Below, one piece after another: positions 7,940-15,284 of a stretch of DNA of 40,063 bases (its first letter is position 1; each line of letters opens with the position of its first letter). The translations under genes were made by a program, and so were the position numbers. The notes under the pieces are model-generated. The model searched no databases and was not told the DNA's origin. It was given only the letters and a program-made list of their open reading frames with translations. The stretch comes from Clostridium sp. (GTDB taxonomy: Bacteria; Bacillota; Clostridia; Clostridiales; Clostridiaceae): assembly GCA_022773025.1 (NCBI GenBank), contig JALEZF010000114.1, positions 1 to 40,063 of the forward strand, read 5' to 3'.

Positions 7940-8980
7940 ATGAATATATCTATTAATAAAGAATATGTTTTAAAAACTGCAGAAGAGATACTGAAGTTCA
8001 ATAGTCCTACAGGTTTCTGCTTCGAAATCATGGACATAATTAAGAAAAAAGCAGAGGGCTTTGGTTATGATTTTGAAACTAACAATAAAGGCTGTGGAAT
8101 AATAACAGTGCCAGGAAAGAGCAATGATAAGGTAATAGCGCTTTCAGCTCACGTGGATACTTTAGGAGCTATGGTTAGATCTGTAACACCTAATGGAACA
8201 TTAAAGTTTACATTGCTTGGTGGACCTATAGTTCCAACTTTAGATGCAGAATATTGCACTATAAGAACGAGAGAAGGAAAATGTTATTCAGGAACATTTT
8301 TAAGTACAAGTCCAGCAGCTCACGTTTTTAAAGATAGTACAAGCAAGACTCGTGATGCTGAAAATATGGAAATAAGAATAGATGAAGTAGTTCATTCTAA
8401 GGAAGATGTAAATAGTCTTGGAATATATCCAGGAGACTTCATATTTATAGATCCTAAAACAACTATAACAGAAAGCGGGTTTATAAAATCTAGATTCATA
8501 GATGACAAGGGAAGCGTTTCTTGTCTTATGGGATTATTAGAACTTTTAAAGAGAGAAAACATAGTTCCAGAATATACAGTAAAGGTATTTATATCTATAT
8601 ATGAAGAAGTTGGACATGGAGCATCATATATACCAAAGGATGTCACTGAGATGATAGCAGTTGACATGGGATGTATAGGTGATGACCTTACATGTACAGA
8701 ATATGACGTATCAATCTGTGCAAAGGACTCTAGCGGACCTTACGATTACAATATGACAACTAAGCTTGTAAACTTAGCAAAAGAAGCAGAGCTTAAATAT
8801 GCTGTAGATATTTATCCATACTATGGTTCAGACGTAGGAGCTGCACTAAAGGGTGGAAATGACATAAGAGGAGCCCTTATAGGACCTGGGGTTCACGCTT
8901 CTCACGGCATGGAAAGATCCCACTACACAGCATTTGAAAATACCATAAAGCTTATATATTTATATATAATGAGCAAATAA
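7940..8980 (+). CDS. M42-family metallopeptidase (FrvX-type aminopeptidase)
   Basis: A 346-residue dinuclear-metal peptidase of the M42 glutamyl or tetrahedral aminopeptidase group. Visible motifs are SAHVDTLG (His71, Asp73), FIDDKGSV (metal-bridging Asp near 188), YEEVGHGAS (Glu222 general base and Glu223 ligand), AVDMGC (Asp ligand) and a late GVHASHGMERSHY with the last His ligand. No signal peptide is present, so it probably trims peptides in the cytoplasm. The start follows GGGGGGTAG. It is divergent from the osmoprotectant operon and ends at its own terminator, suggesting a single-gene unit. A clear TATAAT at 7903-7908 lies upstream, without a good -35 box. Confidence 0.9.
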   Translation: MNISINKEYVLKTAEEILKFNSPTGFCFEIMDIIKKKAEGFGYDFETNNKGCGIITVPGKSNDKVIALSAHVDTLGAMVRSVTPNGTLKFTLLGGPIVPTLDAEYCTIRTREGKCYSGTFLSTSPAAHVFKDSTSKTRDAENMEIRIDEVVHSKEDVNSLGIYPGDFIFIDPKTTITESGFIKSRFIDDKGSVSCLMGLLELLKRENIVPEYTVKVFISIYEEVGHGASYIPKDVTEMIAVDMGCIGDDLTCTEYDVSICAKDSSGPYDYNMTTKLVNLAKEAELKYAVDIYPYYGSDVGAALKGGNDIRGALIGPGVHASHGMERSHYTAFENTIKLIYLYIMSK

Positions 8981-9010
8981 TTTTGAGTTGAATTTTTGAT
9001 AACAAAATGC

Positions 9011-9034
9011 TTTCGTCAAAAATTTCGTCAAAAA
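9011..9034 (+). repeat. Tandem TTTCGTCAAAAA repeat
   Basis: The 12-base unit TTTCGTCAAAAA occurs twice back to back, shortly after the M42 peptidase stop. No function is evident. Confidence 0.6.
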
Positions 9035-9047
9035 TAATTTTTAAAGA

Positions 9048-9097
9048 TTTTAAACTAAAAGACAGCAGAAGTGATTTTGCTTTCTTTTAGTTTAAAA
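9048..9097. terminator. Terminator after the M42 peptidase
   Basis: TTTTAAACTAAAAGA pairs with TCTTTTAGTTTAAAA, 15 pairs, around a 20-base loop. The stem is long but AT-rich and the following T run is weak. Confidence 0.6.
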
Positions 9098-9263
9098 GAA
9101 ATTTGATATATCATATTATTTTTAGCATAAAATATAATATATATATCTACACAGCAAATGTTAAATAATGTAATATTATTCGTGAAATGAATTAATAATG
9201 TTCATGAGATGCAAATTTTATACAGTCAAAACAATAAAAATTAATATATAAAGGAGGAGTTCT

Positions 9264-10691
9264 ATGACGGAATTAATGATAATAGCTGGTTTAGTATTAA
9301 TTATTTGTATAACGTCAACTAATGTATTGTATAAATTTGGTGTGCCCATGCTTCTTATATTTATTATATTGGGCATGCTATTTGGGTCAGATGGATTAGT
9401 AGGCATTTATTTTGATAACTATGAATTAGCAAGTAAGTTATGTTCCATAGGTTTAGTATTTATTATGTTTTATGGAGGTTTCGGAACAAACTGGAAGATA
9501 GCTAAACCTATAGCAATACCGTCAATATTGATGTCTTCATTAGGGGTTGTAATTACAGCAGGTTTTACCGGCTTATTCTGCCACTTGGTAATAAAAACTA
9601 CGTTACTAGAAGGATTGTTAATAGGCGCAATAGTGGCCTCCACAGATGCTGCATCAGTATTTGCTGTTTTAAGATCACAAAAATTAAATTTAAAAGGATC
9701 ATTAGCATCACTTTTAGAAGTAGGAAGTGGAAGTAATGATCCAATTGCTTATATGATGACTCTTGTAGTATTGACTATGATGAAGAATTCTGGTGAATTA
9801 AGCTTGGGCACAGTGATACCCTTGATATTTATGCAAATTATATTTGGATTAACAATAGGTTTTTTATTTGCAAAGTGTACAGTTTATATACTTAGATATT
9901 CAAACTTTGAGGTAGAGGTATTTTATACAATTTTTGTAACTGCAGTTGCAATACTTTCATATTCATTTAGTGAGATTTTGGGTGGAAATGGATATTTAAG
10001 TGTGTATATTGCGGGAATAATAATAGGAAATAGTAAGATACCTCGAAAGAAAAGTATGTTTCATTTCTTTGATGGCATTTCCTGGATTATGCAAATAGCA
10101 TTATTTTTTATACTAGGCCTTCTATCTTTCCCATCAAGACTACCTTATGTTACAGGAACTTCAGTATCTATATCTGTATTTATGATATTAATTGCAAGAC
10201 CACTGGCTACATTTATAATACTTAGCCCATTTAAATTTACAATTAAGGAAAAGCTATTTATATCATGGGTTGGACTTAGAGGAGCGGCATCTGTTGTATT
10301 TGCAATATTTGCAATTACATATGGAGTTAATGTAGATAATGATATATTCCATATAATATTCTTTATAGCTTTATTTTCTGTTGCAATACAAGGAACGCTT
10401 ATACCTAAGGTTGCTAGATTACTAGATTTAGTTGATAAAGAAGATGAAAGTTCAGTGTTGAAAACATTTACTGATTATACAGGGGAAATAAATACTGATT
10501 TGTTAGAAGTCAGCATAACAAATGATAATAAGTGGATAGACAAAATGATTATGGATGCAAATATACCGGAGGAAATACTTATTGTTATGATAAAACGAGA
10601 TAATAAAATACTAATTCCTAAAGGTTCTACTGTGATAAAAGGTGGAGATACGCTAGTTCTAAGTGGTAAAAATATAAAAAATTTAATATAG
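9264..10691 (+). CDS. CPA1-family cation/proton antiporter with RCK_C domain
   Basis: A 475-residue antiporter with about 12 membrane helices in residues 1-390. It carries the conserved IVASTDAASVFAVLRS and EVGSGSNDPIAYMMT segments, whose ND acidic pair is the ion-binding site in this family, and a later WVGLRGAASVVFAIFA. Residues about 400-475 form an RCK_C/TrkA_C domain (VSITNDNKWIDKMIM and ILIPKGSTVIKGGDTLVLSG). The architecture matches NhaP2/CvrA and the CpaA-type K+/H+ exchangers; in CpaA the RCK_C domain binds c-di-AMP. It probably exports K+ or Na+ in exchange for protons. The ribosome-binding site is AAGGAGGAG. The 160-base AT-rich leader shows no riboswitch I recognise. Confidence 0.88.
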   Translation: MTELMIIAGLVLIICITSTNVLYKFGVPMLLIFIILGMLFGSDGLVGIYFDNYELASKLCSIGLVFIMFYGGFGTNWKIAKPIAIPSILMSSLGVVITAGFTGLFCHLVIKTTLLEGLLIGAIVASTDAASVFAVLRSQKLNLKGSLASLLEVGSGSNDPIAYMMTLVVLTMMKNSGELSLGTVIPLIFMQIIFGLTIGFLFAKCTVYILRYSNFEVEVFYTIFVTAVAILSYSFSEILGGNGYLSVYIAGIIIGNSKIPRKKSMFHFFDGISWIMQIALFFILGLLSFPSRLPYVTGTSVSISVFMILIARPLATFIILSPFKFTIKEKLFISWVGLRGAASVVFAIFAITYGVNVDNDIFHIIFFIALFSVAIQGTLIPKVARLLDLVDKEDESSVLKTFTDYTGEINTDLLEVSITNDNKWIDKMIMDANIPEEILIVMIKRDNKILIPKGSTVIKGGDTLVLSGKNIKNLI

Positions 10692-10780
10692 AAGTAGTTG
10701 GAACTTTCCAGAGTTAGAAGCTTAAGAAGGTATTTGTTTTTAAATGAGGGATGAGCTTTTGAAAATTAAAGTGGTTTTGA

Positions 10781-11206
10781 CATGGAATTTATGAGGATGA
10801 ACCTATAGAAACATTAGTAGAGTAATATGATATTCAAAATGTTTGGTTTCAAAATTCTAATAAACTATTTCCATTTATCATAATGGTAGATGGAAGACCA
10901 GCTGGGTTTGATTTGGTATCAACTGGTGAATTTGATCCTAAAGAAATGGATTATTACCTTTATGAGTTCTTTTTGTTAAGACTATATAGAGGAAAAGGAA
11001 TTGCATCCATTGCATCAAAGCAGATATTTGATAAATTTCCAGGTAAATGGGGATTATATGTGTCGCCAACAGGGACCAATCCAAGAGCAGAGAGGTTTTG
11101 GAGAAAAACTATTAAGGATTATACAAATGAAAACTTCTAAGAAAAGCATGATGCAACATTTGATGGAGATAAATTAATATTTATAATTAATAACATTAGT
11201 TTCTAA
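10781..11206 (+). pseudogene. GNAT-family acetyltransferase, decayed
   Basis: Read in one frame, this stretch gives a near-complete GNAT domain broken by stops. HGIYEDEPIETLVE is followed by TAA at 10823-10825. Then comes YDIQNVWFQNSNKLFPFIIMVDGRPAGFDLVS and a clear acetyl-CoA loop (LLRLYRGKGIASIASKQIF), then TAA at 11138-11140, after which the protein-like sequence EKHDATFDGDKLIFI runs on to 11206. Another in-frame stop, TGA, lies at 10778-10780, and upstream the frame becomes unclear. The longest open piece, 10883-11140, could give an 85-residue product but lacks the N-terminal half of the fold and a ribosome-binding site. Confidence 0.8.
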
Positions 11207-11332
11207 ATTCTTTGTGCCATGCTCTAGTTCTACATTTATTCCTAGGGTGAAATCCTCTAGAGTAAAACTTTCTTTCTCGAAAGATATACCAAGTATGTCG
11301 GCAATTTCATTTGCTTCACTTTGTGTGAATGA
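11174..11332 (-). pseudogene. DUF5661-like fragment
   Basis: The minus strand encodes SFTQSEANEIADILGISF, then FTLEDFTLGINVELEHGTKNLETNV. This resembles the core of DUF5661 proteins, which contain an ELEHG motif. Family members, as I recall them, continue for tens of residues after the NVTNDDP-like block; here the frame stops right after NVINYKY. The reading frame stays open upstream to 11491, but that part looks unrelated, begins inside a hairpin, and has no ribosome-binding site. It overlaps the 3' end of the GNAT pseudogene on the other strand. The most likely reading is a gene truncated at both ends. Confidence 0.55.
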
Positions 11333-11482
11333 AGTTCGAGTGAAGGAGGTGCGAAGGTCACAATAATTAAAAAGCATTGATTGAGATCCAAATCTTATAT
11401 TATTCTTAGTAATAGAATATTCTAAGAAACAAAAATGTGTGTAGTTAAAAATTAGCATATGAAAAACTCCTAGAATTAATAT

Positions 11483-11524
11483 GACCCACATAAGTTAAAA
11501 CTAAAAATTTAACTTATGTGGGTC
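11483..11524. terminator. 17-base perfect inverted repeat, possible corA terminator
   Basis: GACCCACATAAGTTAAA (11483-11499) is exactly inverted at 11508-11524 around an 8-base loop. It lies 42 bases past the corA-like stop. No strong T run follows on either strand, so termination is plausible but not certain. Confidence 0.5.
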
Positions 11525-11565
11525 AGTTCAAATATCGAAAATTTTAAGAGTTTTGAATTTAATTA

Positions 11566-12426
11566 TTACATGAATTTTTTCCATTTAAAAATTATAAGTT
11601 CTATAATTATTATAAAAAATATTATAGATGAAAGAATGTAAAAACCATTTGCGCTATCTATTAAAGGCATAGCATCGAAATTCATGCCAAAGGCTCCTGT
11701 TATTATTGTGGCAGGAAGAGCTATTATAGTTATAATGGTTAAAAGCTCCATGGTTTTGTTCATTCTGTTAGAATAAATGGAGTTGAAAATCTCTATGCAG
11801 GAGTAAATTGAGGATTCCACATCATCCACCATTTGCAGAGTGTAATTGAAGGAAAAAAAAAGCTTATTGTATAGGCTTTCATCCTTGAAGGTTTCCTCTA
11901 AATAAGTCACCATGGACTTATAGTAATTTACAAAACGTTTTATTATGGAAGAAGTTTTTTTATCTTTTAGGATTGTTTCCATTTGAATTTGATTTTTGGT
12001 CAACGCTTCTTCGAATAAATCATCTACCATTTCATCCATTTTTAGAAGTCTCTTATCATAAATCATGCATAGGTATTCAAATACACTTAAAAGGGCATAT
12101 TTGCTTCCGAGATTTTTTTCTAGAGATAATTTTTCTATTAAAAAGGAAGTGAAGTCATTATCCTTTATATAAAGAAGCAGTTTATCCTTTTCTAATATTC
12201 CTTGAATCTTCTGCTTATGATTTCCAGTGATGTATGGAATATTCATTATTATGGTGTCCTTATTTATTATGTCTATATCCTTATCTACATTTTGATAAGC
12301 GGGTTTACTCGAAAATATATCTTCTAGCTTATCTGATATGTAGACTAAGGCAGTGCTGTCCTCCATAAATTCTTCAATAGATAAATCATCTTTTACAGTT
12401 TTGTCCAAATAAATAGATATAGCCAT
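11566..12426 (-). CDS. CorA-family divalent cation transporter
   Basis: A 286-residue member of the CorA Mg2+/Co2+ channel family. It has a soluble N-terminal domain, a long charged helix, and two C-terminal membrane helices (about 229-246 and 262-281). The signature GMN is at residues 247-249 (TGAFGMNFDAMPL). The usual MPEL-like loop after GMN is replaced by DSANG, as in many divergent clostridial members, so the ion selectivity is unsure. It lies 41 bases after the CapA-like gene on the same strand. Its ribosome-binding site sits in the loop of a 10-base dyad (12426-12460). Confidence 0.85.
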   Translation of the reverse strand: MAISIYLDKTVKDDLSIEEFMEDSTALVYISDKLEDIFSSKPAYQNVDKDIDIINKDTIIMNIPYITGNHKQKIQGILEKDKLLLYIKDNDFTSFLIEKLSLEKNLGSKYALLSVFEYLCMIYDKRLLKMDEMVDDLFEEALTKNQIQMETILKDKKTSSIIKRFVNYYKSMVTYLEETFKDESLYNKLFFSFNYTLQMVDDVESSIYSCIEIFNSIYSNRMNKTMELLTIITIIALPATIITGAFGMNFDAMPLIDSANGFYILSSIIFFIIIIELIIFKWKKFM

Positions 12427-12460
12427 ATACTATGAAAGTTCACCTACCTCTCATAGTATA
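12426..12460 (-). promoter_or_regulatory. Dyad enclosing the corA ribosome-binding site
   Basis: TATACTATGA (12426-12435) and TCATAGTATA (12451-12460) are perfect inverted copies. The 15-base loop carries GAGGTAGGTGA on the minus strand, and the ATG (12426-12424) begins at the last base of the stem. Folding could affect corA translation, or weakly terminate capA transcripts. Confidence 0.5.
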
Positions 12461-12467
12461 GTGTTCA

Positions 12468-13652
12468 TTATTGTATAGAAAAAAATTCGTCAGATATTTT
12501 TCCATTTAAGGAAGGTGAAAGTGAATTTAATTTGCTTAAAAGTTTAGATTTATTGTCTCCTGTCATAGGAGTTGGAGCATAGTCATTTTTATAATCCACA
12601 GAAGAAATAGAAGTTGGAATTACCTTGTAATCCATTGTTTCTATGGCACCATTTAAAGTTTTGACCTTTGCCTGAATTATAAATGTACGCTTGTCAGAAG
12701 GATTAAAGTTTCCTCCAAAGCTGAAATTACCTAAAGAATACACTATGAGTTTATTCTTATAGTTTTCTAAAGATTGAATAACGTGAGGATGAGAACCCAG
12801 GATCATGTCTGCACCTTCATCGATGGCAAAATGAGCTAAATTAACTTGCACGTCATAAGGTTCATATTGTCTTTCGATACCCCAGTGGAAATAAGGAATT
12901 ACAATAGATCCATTGGCCTTTCCTTCTTTTATATCCTTTGAAATTTGATTTTTTAATTCAGTACTAAAGGACCAGCCTTCATAGCCAAGGAATAGGAATT
13001 TTACACCCTTAATTTCTTTTTCTATTTTATAATTCTTTCCGCAAAAATCAACTTTACTTGCGGAAAGTGTTTCTACAGTATCAGTGAGACCTTTTTTGCC
13101 ATAATCATTCATATGATTATTTGCAAGAGTAACTCCTTCTATACTTGAAGAAGTAAGTATATTTACATAATCTTTGGGTCCTTTAAAGTGATATACTGTA
13201 CCGGCCCCTTTATCTGCTTTTGCAGTAGCATCTGTAAGGGGAGTTTCAAGATTCACTAAAGTGTAATCGTCCTTAGAGAAAATGTCGTAAACATTTTTAA
13301 AAAAATAAGAGTAGTTTTTATTTTGGCTATCAAACATGGCAGGAAGACTGCCAGAATATCCAAACTTAGTATCAGTACCTAAGGTGCAATCTCCGGCAAA
13401 TGTTAAAAGGATTTCTTCTCTAACTTCTTTTTTTTCAGGCTCCTTTTCTGGAATTGTTTCTGGTTCTTTATCACAATCAGATGCTAGAGTGGAAGTATCA
13501 GGATTTTTACTTTCCTTCGAAGATAATTTTAAAGCTGCAAGAAGACCTCCTAATAGAAAACATAAAGTTAGTATTATTACGGCAGCTTTTCGTCTTACAG
13601 ATTTTTTTCGTCTCAGTTGTCTTTTGTTATTGTTCTCAGTTCTTTTACCCAT
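12468..13652 (-). CDS. CapA-family (PGA_cap) metallophosphatase-like protein
   Basis: A 394-residue protein. A basic N-terminus (KRQLRRKKSVRRK) and a membrane anchor (about 25-43) are followed by an acidic linker and a PGA_cap domain: LTFAGDCTLGTD (metal-binding Asp), LVNLETPLTD, TLANNHMNDYG, PYFHWGIERQYEP, MILGSHPHVIQSLE and LIVYSLGNF. The family includes CapA/PgsA of poly-gamma-glutamate capsule synthesis, but no capB or capC is nearby, so capsule synthesis should not be assumed. I chose the ATG at 13652 (MGKRTENN) because GGAGGT lies 5 bases before it; an earlier ATG overlaps that site. It probably forms an operon with the corA-like gene. Confidence 0.85.
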   Translation of the reverse strand: MGKRTENNNKRQLRRKKSVRRKAAVIILTLCFLLGGLLAALKLSSKESKNPDTSTLASDCDKEPETIPEKEPEKKEVREEILLTFAGDCTLGTDTKFGYSGSLPAMFDSQNKNYSYFFKNVYDIFSKDDYTLVNLETPLTDATAKADKGAGTVYHFKGPKDYVNILTSSSIEGVTLANNHMNDYGKKGLTDTVETLSASKVDFCGKNYKIEKEIKGVKFLFLGYEGWSFSTELKNQISKDIKEGKANGSIVIPYFHWGIERQYEPYDVQVNLAHFAIDEGADMILGSHPHVIQSLENYKNKLIVYSLGNFSFGGNFNPSDKRTFIIQAKVKTLNGAIETMDYKVIPTSISSVDYKNDYAPTPMTGDNKSKLLSKLNSLSPSLNGKISDEFFSIQ

Positions 13653-13784
13653 GGTAACCTCCATATAATATAAAAAATAATTGTATAATTTAAATTTTCA
13701 TAAACTATATGAAGATTATATTATATACACAAGAATAAAATATTAAATTTTGGTATCAATATATAAAAATGATAAATATTATAA

Positions 13785-13830
13785 AAATAAAATAGTATGA
13801 GACAAAAGCTTTAAAGTTTCTGCTTCATAC
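13785..13830 (-). terminator. Terminator after the kinase-like gene
   Basis: On the minus strand GTATGAAGCAGAAA pairs with TTTTGTCTCATAC with one bulge, then comes a T-rich tract. It lies 16 bases past the stop codon. Confidence 0.65.
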
Positions 13831-13845
13831 CACTTTAGATTAAAG

Positions 13846-14436
13846 TTACTTTATATTGTGAGTTAAATATAGGCGCATACGGCTGCTCCACAAAAAATAT
13901 AGATTTGCATCGTACTCTTTTACACAGGATAAAAAAAACTCTAGGTCTTCTTTTTTATGAAGTCCCTTCATAAGATGCCTTGGATAGGGCACCTTCTTTT
14001 TGTAATTTTGTTTTGGGTCTATAACCATTAGAGACATGTCATCTTGAACGTACAAATCTTTGCAGCGTATATCAAGTTTTTTAAAACCAAGAGCTTTAAA
14101 CTCTTTTATAAGTAAGATTAGGTTTAAGGCAAGTTCTTTATTTAAAGGATGATCCTTCAAATATTTATCTAATCTATGTCCACCGACAAATTCTCTGACT
14201 ATATAATTGTCGCTGTATTGGTATACTTTTGGGAAATGCTTTGATTTTTTGCTAGCTCTACTTAAGATATAATATTCATCATGACATACTTTGCTTTCGC
14301 TAAATACTTTAAGTACCTTATTATCGGGGAGCATATAAACTATCCCGTTATTGCCTATACCTAAAATTTCACTTGAACGAAGAAGTTCTTCTATATCTTT
14401 GTCCCATTTAAGGAGGTATCCATTACGTCTAGTCAT
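13846..14436 (-). CDS. Protein-kinase-like protein (small PKL fold)
   Basis: A 196-residue protein with kinase hallmarks in the right order. These are a glycine-rich loop (GIGNNG, 26-31), the ATP Lys in VLKVF (Lys43), a hinge-like YIVREFVGG, a catalytic-loop-like KKLDIRCKDLYV (Asp122) and a metal-binding VIDPKQN (Asp140, the DFG position). It is about 60 residues shorter than a full eukaryotic-type kinase and lacks PASTA or membrane segments, resembling the RIO/lipopolysaccharide kinase-like group in clostridia. The substrate is unknown. AGAGAGGA precedes the ATG. It is a single-gene unit with its own terminator. Confidence 0.7.
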   Translation of the reverse strand: MTRRNGYLLKWDKDIEELLRSSEILGIGNNGIVYMLPDNKVLKVFSESKVCHDEYYILSRASKKSKHFPKVYQYSDNYIVREFVGGHRLDKYLKDHPLNKELALNLILLIKEFKALGFKKLDIRCKDLYVQDDMSLMVIDPKQNYKKKVPYPRHLMKGLHKKEDLEFFLSCVKEYDANLYFLWSSRMRLYLTHNIK

Positions 14437-14549
14437 AAATCCTCTCTATCTATATAGTGATTTAATTTAGTATATTCTAAAGAATAGAAGAGTGTTACAA
14501 AATATGGAATACATAATGAGAGAAGGAAAAGAAGGCAGCATTTTTTTTA

Positions 14550-14577
14550 TTGCATTTTCAATTTAATATGCTATAAT
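14550..14577 (+). promoter_or_regulatory. Sigma-A promoter of 6S RNA
   Basis: TTGCAT (14550-14555), a 16-base spacer and TATAAT (14572-14577). Transcription would begin near 14584, just ahead of the RNA. Confidence 0.7.
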
Positions 14578-14584
14578 TTAATTA

Positions 14585-14790
14585 AGAAATGAAGCAAGAT
14601 TTCTGAGATACACGACAAGCTCTTATTTTGAACCTACAGTACTTAAAAGGGAGTCTTATATTTTAATGTTGATTTGTAGACCTATAAGCCCTATTTAGGC
14701 ATGGAGAGATTGAAACGTTATTGCGGACACCCACCTATCTAATAGATAGGTGTCAAAATCAGGGCAACGGTATTTTGGAGCTAACTTTAA
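14585..14790 (+). ncRNA. ssrS: 6S RNA
   Basis: This 200-base stretch has the layout of 6S RNA, which mimics an open promoter and holds sigma-A RNA polymerase in stationary phase. The closing stem pairs TTCTGAGATAC (14601-14611) with GTATTTTGGAG (14770-14780), with several G-U pairs. Inside are the 5' side of the central bubble with GAACCTACAGTACTTAAAAG then GGAGTC, internal GCCCTATTTAGGC, and an apical 3' arm with the hairpin CACCTATCTA-A-TAGATAGGTG. A strong promoter lies just upstream and a terminator at 14796-14826. The call rests on recognition and folding by eye, without a covariance search. This explains the 470-base gap between genes. Confidence 0.78.
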
Positions 14791-14795
14791 AAGTT

Positions 14796-14826
14796 AAGGG
14801 AGAGCAATCTCCCTTATTTATTTTTG
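14796..14826 (+). terminator. Terminator of the 6S RNA unit
   Basis: AAGGGAGA-GCAA-TCTCCCTT followed by ATTTATTTTT. Confidence 0.85.
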
Positions 14827-14910
14827 TCTTTAAATAATAATGATTATTATGGAATTTTATTTATTAGTATGGTATAATATAGTTAATAAATATTTCGGAG
14901 GATGATAAAG

Positions 14911-15087
14911 ATGGATATAAAAGAAAAAGTATTAGAGGTTTTAAAGAATTCAGAGGAGCCGATGAAAGCTGGAGAAATAGCTGAAAATGCTGGAGTAGAT
15001 AAAAAAGAAGTAGATAAGGCTATAAAAGCTTTAAAGGCGGAAGAAAAGATAACATCTCCAAAGAGATGCTTCTACAGTGCAAACTAG
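14911..15087 (+). CDS. Very small winged-helix protein (MarR/DsrD-like)
   Basis: A 58-residue protein that is almost entirely one winged-helix motif. Helix 1 ([14 protein letters not shown]), the helix-turn-helix ([29 protein letters not shown]) and a short wing ([10 protein letters not shown]) follow one another. I chose ATG 14911 because GGAGG at 14896-14900 is well spaced for it, whereas the ATG at 14902 touches the site. Similar stand-alone peptides occur in many clostridia, often named MarR-like. Whether it binds DNA on its own is unknown. It follows the 6S RNA terminator and has its own terminator, so it is separately transcribed. Confidence 0.75.
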   Translation: MDIKEKVLEVLKNSEEPMKAGEIAENAGVDKKEVDKAIKALKAEEKITSPKRCFYSAN

Positions 15088-15099
15088 AAATGTAAGAAT

Positions 15100-15131
15100 A
15101 GCAGGTGAATTTTTTATCACCTGCTATTTTT
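15100..15131 (+). terminator. Terminator after the winged-helix gene
   Basis: AGCAGGTGA and TCACCTGCT pair around an 8-base loop, followed by ATTTTT. Confidence 0.88.
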
Positions 15132-15284
15132 GTGCAAGAATAATGGGGATTTAACAAGATATCCGTAGATTTAAGGCAAATGTAATTGTTATATTTTTGT
15201 TTACAATATATAATATACTGGTGTGTTATAAAAAAATAAATTATGAATACCATATTTTATGATATAGATTAGGAGAAAACATCA

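Noticed and set aside
9100-9263. Riboswitch before the antiporter
   Set aside because: The leader is very AT-rich and I could not find ydaO or other known conserved cores.
11333-11491. N-terminal half of a 105-residue minus-strand reading frame
   Set aside because: It starts inside a hairpin, has no ribosome-binding site and looks unlike the DUF5661-like part, so only the latter is reported.
12468-13652. Poly-gamma-glutamate capsule locus
   Set aside because: Only a CapA-like gene is present, with no capB or capC neighbours.
15020-15253. 77-residue minus-strand frame as a small gene
   Set aside because: It overlaps the winged-helix gene and its terminator, with no ribosome-binding site or recognisable features.
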